Positions 22,512 to 31,552 of a stretch of DNA of 35,496 nucleotides are shown one piece after another. A model generated the notes under the pieces. That model saw only the letters and a list, made by a program, of their open reading frames with translations, was not told the origin of the DNA and ran no database searches. How positions within the stretch are numbered: the stretch's first letter is position 1; every line of letters starts with the position of its first letter. The stretch spans positions 1 to 35,496 of the forward strand of contig CANRMT010000017.1 of NCBI GenBank assembly GCA_947631815.1. Direction: 5' to 3'. This DNA comes from an uncultured Eisenbergiella sp. (lineage in GTDB: Bacteria; Bacillota; Clostridia; Lachnospirales; Lachnospiraceae). The position numbers and the translations under genes are program-made.

Positions 22512-24397
22512 AGTTCTTTGCAGAGGGCCAGAAACGGCTCCCCGTATTTCTGATATTTGAGCTCGCCCACTCCGTGGACATCCAGCATTTCTTCTTTGGT
22601 CTGCGGCAGCATGACGCACATCGCTTCCAGCGTCTTGTCGGAAAAAACGAGATAGGGCGGGATGTGCTGCTCCCGGGCGATCTGTGTTCGGAGCCTGCGC
22701 AGCGCTTCGAAAGGAGAGGACGGCGCCTGATCCTGTCCGGACCGGGAGGCCGTGCGCCTCCGCCCTCTGCCGTCGGCGGAGCCCTGCGCGGCCGCTGCCG
22801 GTTCCCTCTTTTTTGCGGCCTTCATGGTGAGGACCGGGGAGAAGCCGTCCGCCGGTTCATAGAATTCCCATCCTTTTTGCGTCACCCGGACGATTGGGTA
22901 GCGGTCGTCCGTGACGGTCAGATATTCCTGAAGGACGAGCTGGTTCAGCACCTGGCGCAGAAAGACCACGCTTTGGGTTTCCTGGGAGCCGTAGTAGGGG
23001 TTTCGATCCATCCCTAAGCGCAGGATCTTTTCGTTTTTGCTGCCCCGCAGGGTGTCCAGAAGGACGTTGACTCCGTAGCGCATGCCGCTGGTGACGGCAC
23101 AGCCCAGCATCGCCCGGGCGATCTGTGTGATATCCACCGTCTCAAAGGAATGCAGACAGTTGGAGCAGGCGCCGCAGTAATTGGAACCGTATTCCCCGAA
23201 GTAGCGCAGCATGTAATCGCGCAGGCAGTCGGCGGTGTGGCAGTAAAAAGTCATCTTTTTCAGGCGTTCCCGGTCGCGGGCGCGCACCAGCTCCAGCGTA
23301 GCCTCGTCCAGCTCGCCGTTTTCCCGGTCCGCTTCGATGAAAAACTGGTTCGTGACCACGTCCTGGCCGCTGTAGAAAAGGATGCAGTCCGCCTTCGCGC
23401 CGTCCCGTCCGGCCCTGCCCGCCTCCTGGTAATAGCTCTCCATGTTCTTGGGCATATTGTAATGCAGGACAAACCGCACGTTGGATTTGTCGATGCCCAT
23501 GCCGAAGGCGTTGGTGGCCACCATGACGGGAGCCGTATCGTAGGTAAAGGCCTCCTGATTGGCCCGCCGTTCCGCGTCCGAAAGCCCGGCATGATAGCGG
23601 GTGGCCGCAAAGCCGTCCGCCAGCAGCCTGTCGCAGACCTCCTCTACGGTCTTGCGGGTAGCGCAGTAGATGATGCCGGAATCGTTCGGGTGGGAACGCA
23701 GATATTCTGAGATGCCCTTATATTTGTCTCTGTCGTGCCGCACCTCAAAATAGAGGTTTTTCCGGTCGAAGCCGGTGACCGTCATGTGCGGGGACGACAG
23801 GCGCAGCATGCGCACGATGTCCTCCTTCACCTCCCGGGTGGCCGTGGCGGTAAAGGCCGCCATCACGGGCCGTCTGGGAAGCGCCTGAACGAAATCGGGG
23901 ATCTTCAGATAGCTGGGGCGGAAATCCTGTCCCCACTGGGAGACGCAGTGCGCCTCGTCCACTGCGATCAGGGAAATGGAAGCGTTCACGGCAAAAGCCA
24001 GAAAATCCTCCGTCAGAAGCCGCTCGGGCGCGACATAGATGATCTTGTACCGGCCCTCCCCGGCATAGGCCAGCGCTTTCCGGTATTGGGCGTAGGTGAG
24101 GGAGCTGTTTAGATAAGCGGCGTGTATGCCCATCTGGTTCAGGGCCCGCACCTGATCCTTCATCAGGGAGATCAGCGGCGAGATCACCAGCGTGACGGAC
24201 GGCAGCAGAAGCGCGGGGATCTGATAGCAGATCGATTTTCCCGCGCCGGTGGGCATGATGCCGCACACATCCTGTCCGGAGAGCAGACAGTCGATCAGCT
24301 CCTCCTGCCCCTCCCGGAAGGCGTCATATCCGTAGACGGTTTTCAGTATTTCGTACTTTTTTGCCTGTAATTCTTTGGAATCCTGCAAAACGTTCAC
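22487..24397 (-). CDS. recQ: ATP-dependent DNA helicase RecQ
   Basis: 636 residues. Helicase motifs: motif 0 'FREGQEELIDCLLSGQD', Walker A 'PTGAGKS' (49-55), 'SPLISLMKDQV', DEAH box 'VDEAHCVSQWGQDFRPSY', 'AFTATATREV', 'GIIYCATRKTVEEVC' and motif VI 'YYQEAGRAGRDG'. The zinc region has 'CLRDYMLRYFGEYGSNYCGACSNC'. A winged helix and an HRDC domain ('LRRLRTQIAREQHIPPYLVFSDKTLEAM') end the protein. It unwinds DNA in repair. The listed start is a GTG at 24397 whose AGGA is too close; a TTG at 24388 with AGGAG eight bases before it may be the true start. Confidence 0.95.
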   Translation of the reverse strand: MNVLQDSKELQAKKYEILKTVYGYDAFREGQEELIDCLLSGQDVCGIMPTGAGKSICYQIPALLLPSVTLVISPLISLMKDQVRALNQMGIHAAYLNSSLTYAQYRKALAYAGEGRYKIIYVAPERLLTEDFLAFAVNASISLIAVDEAHCVSQWGQDFRPSYLKIPDFVQALPRRPVMAAFTATATREVKEDIVRMLRLSSPHMTVTGFDRKNLYFEVRHDRDKYKGISEYLRSHPNDSGIIYCATRKTVEEVCDRLLADGFAATRYHAGLSDAERRANQEAFTYDTAPVMVATNAFGMGIDKSNVRFVLHYNMPKNMESYYQEAGRAGRDGAKADCILFYSGQDVVTNQFFIEADRENGELDEATLELVRARDRERLKKMTFYCHTADCLRDYMLRYFGEYGSNYCGACSNCLHSFETVDITQIARAMLGCAVTSGMRYGVNVLLDTLRGSKNEKILRLGMDRNPYYGSQETQSVVFLRQVLNQLVLQEYLTVTDDRYPIVRVTQKGWEFYEPADGFSPVLTMKAAKKREPAAAAQGSADGRGRRRTASRSGQDQAPSSPFEALRRLRTQIAREQHIPPYLVFSDKTLEAMCVMLPQTKEEMLDVHGVGELKYQKYGEPFLALCKELAGEDDLS

Positions 24398-24503
24398 TCC
24401 TGCGGGGACGCATCCGGCGTCCCTTTCCCAGCGTATCAGAATTCCGGCCCCCTGTCAATCGAACGGATGCCGCCGTCCCGCAGTGCGTACCGTCCCGTTG
24501 CAG

Positions 24504-24721
24504 CCCGTCAGGGTATGCCTTCGGCCCCCAGCGCTGCCCGCCGCCTGTGTGCATTCCTTTTCCGGACACGCTCGCGCTCGGAGAAAAACGCAGCGGCACT
24601 AAGCTCAGCTTCGCCCAAAGGGCTCGCTTCGCTAAGGGCCGGCGTTTTTCTAACGGTCCGGGAAAATGGAATGCACACAGGCGGCGGGCAGCGCTGGGGG
24701 CCGAAGGCATACCCTGACGGG
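24504..24721. repeat. Long inverted repeat / hairpin element, third and diverged
   Basis: Arms 24504-24557 and 24668-24721 are a 54-bp perfect inverted repeat, starting CCCGTCAGGG and ending CCCTGACGGG. The inside (about 110 nt) holds TTTTCCGGAC with a near-complement, AGAAAAACGC with GCGTTTTTCT, and a CTCGCTTCGCT string like that in the loops of the other two elements. Weaker pairing continues outward to about 24491 and 24738. It fills the divergent gap between recQ and the small membrane-protein gene; I see no gene in 24398-24782. Confidence 0.85.
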
Positions 24722-24782
24722 CGGCCGTAGTGAGACGATTCCCCGTGCGGCGCGCATTCTGTCGGTCTGTGTGCAGGAATGC

Positions 24783-24811
24783 TTGAAAAATGGGGCGCAA
24801 AGCGGTATACT
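24783..24811 (+). promoter_or_regulatory. SigA promoter of the small membrane-protein gene
   Basis: TTGAAA (24783-24788), 17-bp spacer, TATACT (24806-24811). The leader to the start codon is about 130 nt and carries a direct repeat CGTTTGGG and a stem CATGCC-GGAAA-GGCATG around 24909-24925, just before the ribosome site. Confidence 0.7.
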
Positions 24812-24947
24812 GAGGAAGAGCGGGGCCGGACGAGCGCGGCGGGCAGCGGGAAACGTTTGGGAAAGCGTTTGGGCCGTATCGGAGGCCGGGCGGTCCTGCA
24901 TAAGATTTCATGCCGGAAAGGCATGGAAAACGGAAGGAGATCAGGAT

Positions 24948-25418
24948 ATGGCGGACAGGCCGAAGATACCGAATATGGGAGATCCCGTGAAAAAGGGACC
25001 GGATCCGGAGCAGGTGAAGAAGCAGAACCAGGAGAAGGCGATCCGGCTGGCGTGCTTCACCGCGGCGGCCGCGGTGCTGTTCTTTATCGCGCCGCTTATA
25101 TTGAATCAGATGTCGGAGACCGTCCGGGCCAACGGGCTGGTCATGCTGATGCTGATCGTCAATCAGGTGTTCATCGCCGTGGTCGGCTGGCAGTCGAACC
25201 GGTTCCCGAAATACGGCATTTATATTCCCATCGCCTACATCGTACTCTATGCGGTGTCCGAGCTGGTGTTCTACGGACAGATCGGCTGGGGCATGGAGAT
25301 CAATTATATGCAGACCGGCTACATCGCGTATTTTCTGAATAAATTCCTGACCCGGAAGCGAATGCTGGATGCGAAAAAGAAGAACAAACCTTTCCCCAAG
25401 GGGATCAGCAGGCGGTAA
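24948..25418 (+). CDS. Small polytopic membrane protein of unknown function
   Basis: 156 residues. A charged N-terminus (residues 1-35) is followed by hydrophobic segments 'LACFTAAAAVLFFIAPLILNQM', 'GLVMLMLIVNQVFIAVVGW' and 'YGIYIPIAYIVLYAVSELVFYGQIGW', perhaps with a fourth re-entrant part, and a basic tail 'RKRMLDAKKKNKPFPKGISRR', which suggests a cytoplasmic C-terminus. ATG at 24948 is chosen for its AAGGAGA site; the frame stays open upstream into the hairpin element but that part is not plausible protein. I do not recognise the family. Confidence 0.8.
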   Translation: MADRPKIPNMGDPVKKGPDPEQVKKQNQEKAIRLACFTAAAAVLFFIAPLILNQMSETVRANGLVMLMLIVNQVFIAVVGWQSNRFPKYGIYIPIAYIVLYAVSELVFYGQIGWGMEINYMQTGYIAYFLNKFLTRKRMLDAKKKNKPFPKGISRR

Positions 25419-25483
25419 AGGACGGATGGCGGCGCTTCGGCAGGGCGCTGTCCTGCCGAGACGTCGGAGAGGATCGTCAGCCG

Positions 25484-26206
25484 TTATGTGAGGCCGCCGT
25501 CGATGGTGAGGATCTGCCCGGTCATGTAGACGGGCGAGCGGGTGAGCTGGAGCGCCAGCGCGGCCACTTCTTCGGGGGTGCCCAGCCGGTCCGCGGGGAT
25601 CTCTTCGATGAGGGCGCGCATTTCCTCCTCTGAGAAACAGCGGTTCATGTCCGTATCGATGACGCCGCAGGCGATGGCGTTGACGGCGATACCGCTGGGG
25701 GCCAGCTCCTTGGCCAGTGCTTTGGTCAGGCTGTTGATAGCGCCCTTGGAGGCGGAATAGGCGGCCTCCATGGAAGCGCCGGTATTGCCCCATATGGAGG
25801 AAATGTTGATGATGCGGCCGCTTTTTTGGTGCACCATCAGCGGGACGGCGAGCCTGCAGGCGTAGAAGCAGGCGTCCAGGTTGGTGGACATGAGATCCCG
25901 CCACTGGCCGGGGGTCATGTCCGACAGAAGGCCGATGTGGGAGACGCCCGCGTTGTTGACCAGCACATCCAGCGAGGAAATGTTGTCGAACAGCCGCGTC
26001 ATGGTGTCCCAGTCGCCCATGTCCCCCACGAAGGGGACCGCGCTTACGGAAAAGGTTTCGGACAGCTCGGCGCAAAGGGCGCGCAGCGCCTCTTCGGAAT
26101 GTCGGCATGTCAGGATCAGGTCGAAGCCGTCCTCCGCGTAGGCGGCGGCGATGGCCCGTCCGATCCCTCTGGAAGCCCCGGTGATCAGGGCTGTTTTTTT
26201 TCGCAT
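25484..26206 (-). CDS. Short-chain dehydrogenase/reductase, FabG-like
   Basis: 240 residues. Rossmann motif 'TGASRGIG' (9-16), 'NNAG' (84-87), N110, catalytic Ser137 in 'INISSIWG', 'YSASK' with Y150 and K154, and the C-terminal 'MTGQILTIDGGLT'. Length and ending are those of 3-oxoacyl-ACP reductases, but it is not in a fatty-acid operon, so the substrate is open. Divergent from the thioredoxin-reductase-like gene across a 188-nt region with a GTACAG/CTGTAC dyad. ATG at 26206 has AGGA upstream. Confidence 0.9.
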   Translation of the reverse strand: MRKKTALITGASRGIGRAIAAAYAEDGFDLILTCRHSEEALRALCAELSETFSVSAVPFVGDMGDWDTMTRLFDNISSLDVLVNNAGVSHIGLLSDMTPGQWRDLMSTNLDACFYACRLAVPLMVHQKSGRIINISSIWGNTGASMEAAYSASKGAINSLTKALAKELAPSGIAVNAIACGVIDTDMNRCFSEEEMRALIEEIPADRLGTPEEVAALALQLTRSPVYMTGQILTIDGGLT

Positions 26207-26304
26207 GTTTTTGAAGTCCTTTCCTGTGGCATACTGTACTGTACGCGGCCATGCTCATGTCCTTCGGGCAGGAGCCCCCGGCGTATCTTATAGTCCGGCG
26301 GCGC

Positions 26305-26325
26305 GCCGTACAGCGGCTGTACGGC
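26305..26325. promoter_or_regulatory. Dyad in the divergent SDR/thioredoxin-reductase region
   Basis: GCCGTACAG-CGG-CTGTACGGC: a perfect 9-bp inverted repeat with a 3-bp centre. A related half, CTGTACGCGGCC, occurs at 26237-26248. Placed between two divergent genes with no U-run, it looks like an operator more than a terminator. The binding protein is unknown. Confidence 0.5.
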
Positions 26326-26394
26326 CATTATATCATAGAATGATGAGCCTGTCACGGCACAGGGATAAAAGAAGGAGAAAGGCGGGAGTTGAAA

Positions 26395-27318
26395 ATGTAT
26401 GATCTGATCGTGATCGGTTCGGGACCGGCGGGGCTGAGCGCGGCCATATACGGCAGGCGGGCCGGTTTTGACACGCTGGTGCTGGAGAAGCAGCCCATGA
26501 GCGGCGGCCAGGTGCTCAACACCTGGGAGGTGGATAATTATCCCGGGCTGCCGGGCATCAACGGCTTCGATCTGGGGATGAAGTTCCGGGAGCACGCGGA
26601 GAGCGCCGGGGCGGTGTTCGCGGAGGCGGACGTGACCGGCCTGACGGACGGTCCGGCCTGCAGGCTGGTGCACACGTCGGCAGGGGATTATGAGGGCCGG
26701 GCGGTCATCATCGCTACCGGGGCGTCCCACCGGAAGCTGGGCGCGCCGGGAGAAGAGCGGCTCGCGGGACGGGGCATCTCCTACTGCGCCACCTGCGACG
26801 GCGCTTTCTATAGAGGAAAGACCGCGGCCGTGGTGGGCGGCGGCGATGTGGCCGCGGAGGACGCCATATTCCTGGCGCGGCTCTGTGAAAAGGTGTATGT
26901 GATCCACAGGCGGGATGCGCTGCGGGCCGCAGGAAGCCTGCAGGAGCGCCTGTTTTCCCTCCCCAACGTGGAAATGGTCTGGAACAGCACGGTGGAAGAG
27001 ATCTTCGGCGGGCAGCGGGTAGAGGGCGTTCTGCTGCGGGACAGCCTCACGGGGATGTCCCGGCATCTGGCGGCGGACGGCGTGTTCATCGCTGTGGGGA
27101 TCGTTCCGGAAAGCGGCGCTTTCTCCGGTCTGGTGGAGACCGACGCGGCCGGATATCTGAAGGCCGGAGAGGACTGCGTGACGAACGTGTCCGGGGTCTT
27201 TGCGGCGGGGGATGTGCGGACCAAGGCTATGCGCCAGATCGTGACCGCCGCGGCGGACGGCGCCAACGCGGTGGCCTCCGTGCAGGCATGGTTCCTTTCG
27301 GAAGCGGGAAGGGCCTGA
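26395..27318 (+). CDS. Thioredoxin reductase-like flavoprotein
   Basis: 307 residues. FAD site 'GSGPAGLSAAIYGRRAG' (8-24), the redox pair Cys131-Ala-Thr-Cys134 in 'ISYCATCDGAFYRGK', NADPH site 'VVGGGDVAAEDA', and the second FAD motif 'GVFAAGDVRTKAMRQIVTAAADGANAV'. The order is that of TrxB, which passes electrons from NADPH to thioredoxin. ATG at 26395 is preferred to the in-frame TTG at 26389 because GGGAG lies six bases upstream. No thioredoxin gene is adjacent, so the partner protein is open; trxB is the likely name. Confidence 0.93.
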   Translation: MYDLIVIGSGPAGLSAAIYGRRAGFDTLVLEKQPMSGGQVLNTWEVDNYPGLPGINGFDLGMKFREHAESAGAVFAEADVTGLTDGPACRLVHTSAGDYEGRAVIIATGASHRKLGAPGEERLAGRGISYCATCDGAFYRGKTAAVVGGGDVAAEDAIFLARLCEKVYVIHRRDALRAAGSLQERLFSLPNVEMVWNSTVEEIFGGQRVEGVLLRDSLTGMSRHLAADGVFIAVGIVPESGAFSGLVETDAAGYLKAGEDCVTNVSGVFAAGDVRTKAMRQIVTAAADGANAVASVQAWFLSEAGRA

Positions 27319-27448
27319 TCCGGCATCGGATGTCCGTATGCCGAAGACGTTTAACCTTTCTTAAAATCTCCGTATCTTTTTTTGACAGACTGTCACAGAA
27401 AAGTCATAAAAAAATGTCGCTTTGAGCGGAATTGGGGCCGTTTGGCGG

Positions 27449-27477
27449 TTGACAAATGCCCGGGCCCATGATATAGT
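27449..27477 (+). promoter_or_regulatory. Consensus SigA promoter of the NlpC/P60 gene
   Basis: TTGACA (27449-27454), 17-bp spacer, TATAGT (27472-27477) with extended -10 TG at 27469-27470. The start codon lies 111 nt downstream. Another TTGACA at 27382-27387 sits within the dyad TGACA-GAC-TGTCA and could mark a second, weaker promoter (CATAAA 17 bp on) or an operator. Confidence 0.8.
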
Positions 27478-27588
27478 GTTTTCTGGACGTAATAATTCTG
27501 TAACAAATGAAATAACTGCGCAACCTTTGAAACATTCGGCGGACTGCCGCGGACGGGAAAGGGGAGCGGTAAGGGTACGGGGGAATTC

Positions 27589-28947
27589 ATGGTACGGAAA
27601 ACGGTCAAAGCGGCGGCATGTGTGCTGGCGGCAGCGATTTTTTTTACAGGGACCGGCCTTGAGGCAAGGGCGGCGAATACAGGGACGGCTTCTCTTCCGG
27701 CGGCGGGACTCGGTCTGGCGCTGGGCGACGGGTCTTCTGTTTCCGACATCCGGGAGAATGTGAAGAAGAAGGCGGGAGAAAGCGCCGGAGCGGAACAGGC
27801 TTCGGGGACGGGATCCGCCGGTGCCCTGGAGGAGAGTCAGACTATAGAGGAGACCGATACGGAGACGGTCTGGGAAACGGAGACGGAGACCGCGGAGACT
27901 GAGACGGCAACGGAATCCGAAGTTCCGGAGGAGACCCCGCAGGCGCAGGAGCCGGAATCCGAGATCGAGATCGTGGAACCGGTGACGCCGGTCCAGAAAG
28001 AGCCTGAGGCGGCGGAGGATGTGCTGATCATCGCGCAGGTGAACAATTATGTGAACATCCGCCGGGAGCCCAATACCGACGCGGAGATCGTCGGGAAGCT
28101 GTACAACAATTCCGTCGGCACGCTGATCGCGGTGGAAGGCGACTGGTACCTGATGAAGTCCGGCAATGTGGAAGGCTATGTGAAGGCGGAGTATTTTAAG
28201 ACCGGCGACGAGGCCAGACAGATCGCGGACGCGGTAGGCGACCGGGTCGCGACGGTGAACACCCAGACGCTGCGCGTCAGGTGCGAGCCCAGCCTGGATG
28301 CCCCCGTGCTGGGGCTGATCGGCCAGGGGGAAGAGCTGACGGTGCTCGACGAGGAGAACGGTTTCGTCAAGGTCAGCATTGAAGAAGGCGACGGCTGGAC
28401 GTCCGTGGATTATGTGATCCTGCGTACGGACTATGTGACCGCCGAGTCGATAGAAGAAGAGCGCGCGAGACTGGCGAAGGAAGAAGCGGCGCGGGAAGAG
28501 GCCAGAAGGGCGGCGCAGGCCGCTGAGGCCAAGATCCAGGCGCAGGAGCAGTCGAAAGAGGATCAGGCGCAGGCGGCTCCTGCGATGACCGTGGGCGGCT
28601 CCGGCATGGGCGCCGAGGTGGCCAATTATGCGCTTCAGTTCGTGGGCAATCCGTATAGGCGCGGCGGCACCAGCCTGACCAACGGCGCGGACTGTTCCGG
28701 ATTCGTCATGAGCGTCTATCAGCATTTCGGCGTATCGCTCCCGCATTCCTCTTCCGCGGACCGGAAGGTGGGCTATGCGGTCGGCGGACTCGCGGAGGCG
28801 CAGCCGGGCGATCTGCTCTGCTATTCCGGCCATGTGGCGCTGTACATAGGGAACGGCCAGATCGTGCACGCCAGCACGACGAAGACGGGGATCAAGGTTT
28901 CCGACGCCTCCTACCGCAAGATCCTGGCGATCAGAAGGATCTTCTGA
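27589..28947 (+). CDS. Secreted SH3b-NlpC/P60 peptidoglycan endopeptidase
   Basis: 452 residues. Signal peptide 'MVRKTVKAAACVLAAAIFFTGTGLEARA', then a Thr/Glu-rich disordered stretch (about 85-145), two SH3b domains ('NNYVNIRREPNTDAEIVGKLYNNS' from about 150, 'TVNTQTLRVRCEPSLDAPVLGLI' from about 222), an Ala/Glu/Lys coiled-coil linker (about 285-325), and an NlpC/P60 domain (about 341-452). The catalytic set is Cys369 in 'GADCSGFVMSVY', His415 in 'SGHVALYIG' and His427 in 'IVHAS'. It should cut stem peptides of peptidoglycan outside the cell, the SH3b parts helping wall binding. It is a single gene with its own promoter and a strong terminator. Confidence 0.93.
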   Translation: MVRKTVKAAACVLAAAIFFTGTGLEARAANTGTASLPAAGLGLALGDGSSVSDIRENVKKKAGESAGAEQASGTGSAGALEESQTIEETDTETVWETETETAETETATESEVPEETPQAQEPESEIEIVEPVTPVQKEPEAAEDVLIIAQVNNYVNIRREPNTDAEIVGKLYNNSVGTLIAVEGDWYLMKSGNVEGYVKAEYFKTGDEARQIADAVGDRVATVNTQTLRVRCEPSLDAPVLGLIGQGEELTVLDEENGFVKVSIEEGDGWTSVDYVILRTDYVTAESIEEERARLAKEEAAREEARRAAQAAEAKIQAQEQSKEDQAQAAPAMTVGGSGMGAEVANYALQFVGNPYRRGGTSLTNGADCSGFVMSVYQHFGVSLPHSSSADRKVGYAVGGLAEAQPGDLLCYSGHVALYIGNGQIVHASTTKTGIKVSDASYRKILAIRRIF

Positions 28948-28997
28948 GCGGGGCGAGGTTCGGGACGCACCTGTAAAATAAGGACAGACGGATTTGT

Positions 28998-29033
28998 ATA
29001 CCGGGGAAGGGTTTTCCTTCCCCGGTATTTTTT
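28998..29033 (+). terminator. Strong intrinsic terminator after the NlpC/P60 gene
   Basis: ATACCGGGGAAGG-GTTTT-CCTTCCCCGGTAT followed by TTTTTT: a 13-bp perfect stem with a U-run, 50 nt after the stop codon. Confidence 0.93.
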
Positions 29034-29108
29034 CAGGCAGAGGAGCGCGCACCGGACCGCCTGCGGCGGAATGCGCAAGAATTGATGATATGGGTGCAAC
29101 GCTGCGGA

Positions 29109-29137
29109 TTGACAAACGAAAATCCATGGGCTAGTAT
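29109..29137 (+). promoter_or_regulatory. SigA promoter of the arabinose operon
   Basis: TTGACA (29109-29114), 17-bp spacer, TAGTAT (29132-29137), 36 nt before the FGGY-kinase start. I see no clear AraR or CcpA operator around it. Confidence 0.65.
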
Positions 29138-29172
29138 AAAATGGAAAAAACGGAAACGGGGGTTTCACGATT

Positions 29173-30768
29173 ATGAAGGAAAAACGGATCGAATCGATCA
29201 GGACGGGCAGGACGGTGCTGGGGATCGAGCTGGGCTCCACCAGGATCAAGGCGGTGCTGGTGGACGAAACACATGCGCCGATCGCATCCGGAAGCCATGA
29301 GTGGGAGAACCGGCTGGAGAACGGCGTCTGGACCTACAGCCTGGAGGATATCTGGACCGGTCTGCAGGACTGCTACCGGGATCTGGCCGCGGATGTCAGA
29401 AAGCAGTACGGAGAAGACCTCACCGCCATAGGAGCTATCGGCTTTTCTGCCATGATGCACGGCTATATGGTCTTCGACGAGAACGGGGAGCTGATGGTGC
29501 CCTTCCGCACCTGGCGCAATACCATCACCGGAGAAGCGTCGGAAAAGCTGTCCGAGCTGTTTTCGTTCAATATCCCGCAGAGGTGGAGCGTTTCCCATTT
29601 GTATCAGGCGATCCTGAACGGGGAAGAGCATGTGAGCAGGATCTCCTATCTGAGCACGCTGGCCTGTTATATCCACTGGAAGCTGACGGGCCGGAAGGTG
29701 GCCGGGATCGGCGAAGCCTCCGGCATGTTCCCCATAGATTCGGACGCGCTGGATTATGACGCGAAGATGCTGGAGCAGTTTGACGCGCTGGTGGCGGAGA
29801 AGCATTTCCCCTGGAAGCTGCGCCAGATCCTGCCGCAGGTGCTGACGGCGGGCGAGGACGCGGGCACGCTGACGGAAGAGGGCGCGAAGCTTCTGGATGT
29901 GTCCGGGAAGCTGCGGGCCGGGATCCCGCTCTGTCCTCCCGAGGGAGACGCCGGTACGGGCATGGCGGCCACCCGCAGCGTGGGCAGACGGACGGGCAAT
30001 GTGTCCGCAGGCACGAGCGTGTTCGGGATGTTCGTGCTGGATCACGCGCTTTCCCGGATGCACCCGGAGATCGATATGGTCACGACGCCCTCGGGCGATC
30101 CGGTGGCGATGGTGCACTGCAACAACTGTACTTCGGATCTGAACGGCTGGGTGAATCTGTTCGGAGAATTCCTGAGCTGCTTTGGAAAGCTGGACAGGAA
30201 CGAGCTGTTCACCGTGCTGTTCAAAAAGGCGCTGGAGGGAGAGAAGGACTGCGGCGGACTGCTTTCCTACAACTATTTCTCCGGAGAGCCGGTGACCGGG
30301 CTGGAGGAAGGACGCCCGCTGTTCGTGCGCCGTCCCGACAGCCATTTCACCCTGGCCAATTTCATGCGCACGCAGCTGTATTCGGCGCTGGCGGCCCTGA
30401 AGATCGGTCTGGATATCCTGCTGAAGGAAGAGGATGTGAAGATCGATTCCATCACCGGCCACGGCGGCTTTTTCAAGACCAAAGGCGTAGGGCAGAGCAT
30501 CCTGGCGGCGGCCATGAACGCGCCCATTTCCGTCATGGAGACGGCGGGCGAGGGCGGCGCGTGGGGCATGGCGCTGCTGGCGGCCTATATGCTTTATAAA
30601 GAAAAGGGAGAGAGCCTGGGCGATTATCTGGATCAGAAGGTGTTCGCGGAGATGACAGCGGAGACCATGGAACCCGACGCGGCGGACGTGGAGGGCTTCG
30701 ACGCCTTCATCGCGCAGTACCGGGCTTCCCTGGAGGCAGAGCGTGCGGCCGTGGCGACGATGCGCTAG
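29173..30768 (+). CDS. FGGY-family carbohydrate kinase, probable L-ribulokinase
   Basis: 531 residues. FGGY kinase features: N-terminal phosphate loop '[18 protein letters not shown]', '[18 protein letters not shown]', '[16 protein letters not shown]', the second domain '[17 protein letters not shown]' and '[44 protein letters not shown]'. The family phosphorylates sugars such as xylulose or ribulose. Being first in an operon with an AraD-type epimerase, split transketolase and arabinofuranosidase points to L-ribulose as substrate, but the sequence is not the classic AraB type, so no symbol is given. No L-arabinose isomerase is in the window. The GGGGG ribosome site is loosely spaced. Confidence 0.88.
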   Translation: MKEKRIESIRTGRTVLGIELGSTRIKAVLVDETHAPIASGSHEWENRLENGVWTYSLEDIWTGLQDCYRDLAADVRKQYGEDLTAIGAIGFSAMMHGYMVFDENGELMVPFRTWRNTITGEASEKLSELFSFNIPQRWSVSHLYQAILNGEEHVSRISYLSTLACYIHWKLTGRKVAGIGEASGMFPIDSDALDYDAKMLEQFDALVAEKHFPWKLRQILPQVLTAGEDAGTLTEEGAKLLDVSGKLRAGIPLCPPEGDAGTGMAATRSVGRRTGNVSAGTSVFGMFVLDHALSRMHPEIDMVTTPSGDPVAMVHCNNCTSDLNGWVNLFGEFLSCFGKLDRNELFTVLFKKALEGEKDCGGLLSYNYFSGEPVTGLEEGRPLFVRRPDSHFTLANFMRTQLYSALAALKIGLDILLKEEDVKIDSITGHGGFFKTKGVGQSILAAAMNAPISVMETAGEGGAWGMALLAAYMLYKEKGESLGDYLDQKVFAEMTAETMEPDAADVEGFDAFIAQYRASLEAERAAVATMR

Positions 30769-30794
30769 AGAAGCGCGGAAAAGAGGATAAAAAT

Positions 30795-31490
30795 ATGCTG
30801 GAACAACTGAAGCGGGAGGTTTATGAGGCGAACATGGCCCTGCCGGCCTACGGCCTCGTGACGTTCACCTGGGGCAATGTCAGCGGCATCGACAGAGAAA
30901 GCGGGCTGTTCGTCATCAAACCCAGCGGCGTGGAGTATGAGAAGCTGAGCCCGGAGGATATGGTGGTCATGGACCTGGAGGGCAGGCGGGTGGAAGGGCG
31001 GTACAATCCTTCCTCCGACACGGCGACCCATATCGAGATCTATAAGGCATTCCCGGAGGTGGGCGGCATCGTGCACACTCATTCCACGTATGCCACGAGC
31101 TGGGCGCAGTCGGGGCGGAGCATCCCCTGTTACGGGACGACCCATGCGGATTATATCTACGGGGAGGTCCCCTGTCTGCGCTGCCTGACCAAAGAGGAGA
31201 TCGAAAGCGCTTATGAGGAAAATACGGGACATCTGATCGTCGGAGAGTTCGCCCGGATGGGCAGGGACCCGATGGCGGTGCCCGCGGTGCTGTGCAAGAA
31301 CCACGGTCCCTTCGCCTGGGGAAAGGACGCTCACGAGGCGGTGCACAACGCGGTGGTGCTGGAGGAAGTGGCGAAGATGGCCTACATGGCGGAGACCATC
31401 AACCCCAGGATTCAACCGGCGCCTCAGGAGCTGCAGGATAAGCATTATTACCGGAAACACGGGGCCAACGCCTATTACGGACAGAAGTGA
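30795..31490 (+). CDS. araD: L-ribulose-5-phosphate 4-epimerase
   Basis: 231 residues, the usual size of AraD. It makes D-xylulose-5-phosphate from L-ribulose-5-phosphate. '[10 protein letters not shown]' and '[22 protein letters not shown]' form the phosphate site; zinc ligands H94 and H96 are in '[15 protein letters not shown]' and H170 is in '[12 protein letters not shown]'. D76 in 'PSSDTATH' and D119 in '[13 protein letters not shown]' match the catalytic Asp residues of AraD, which separates it from fuculose-phosphate aldolase. AGAGGA precedes the ATG; it follows the kinase gene by 26 nt. Confidence 0.93.
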   Translation: MLEQLKREVYEANMALPAYGLVTFTWGNVSGIDRESGLFVIKPSGVEYEKLSPEDMVVMDLEGRRVEGRYNPSSDTATHIEIYKAFPEVGGIVHTHSTYATSWAQSGRSIPCYGTTHADYIYGEVPCLRCLTKEEIESAYEENTGHLIVGEFARMGRDPMAVPAVLCKNHGPFAWGKDAHEAVHNAVVLEEVAKMAYMAETINPRIQPAPQELQDKHYYRKHGANAYYGQK

Positions 31491-31552
31491 TCCATGGAAA
31501 AGATTCAGGGCCGGACACTGCGTCGGCCGTAAGCGGGAAAGAGGAAAAAAGT

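Noticed and set aside
24504-24721. CRISPR, retron or group II intron
   Set aside because: No regular spacer array, no reverse transcriptase or Cas gene nearby; only inverted arms are seen.
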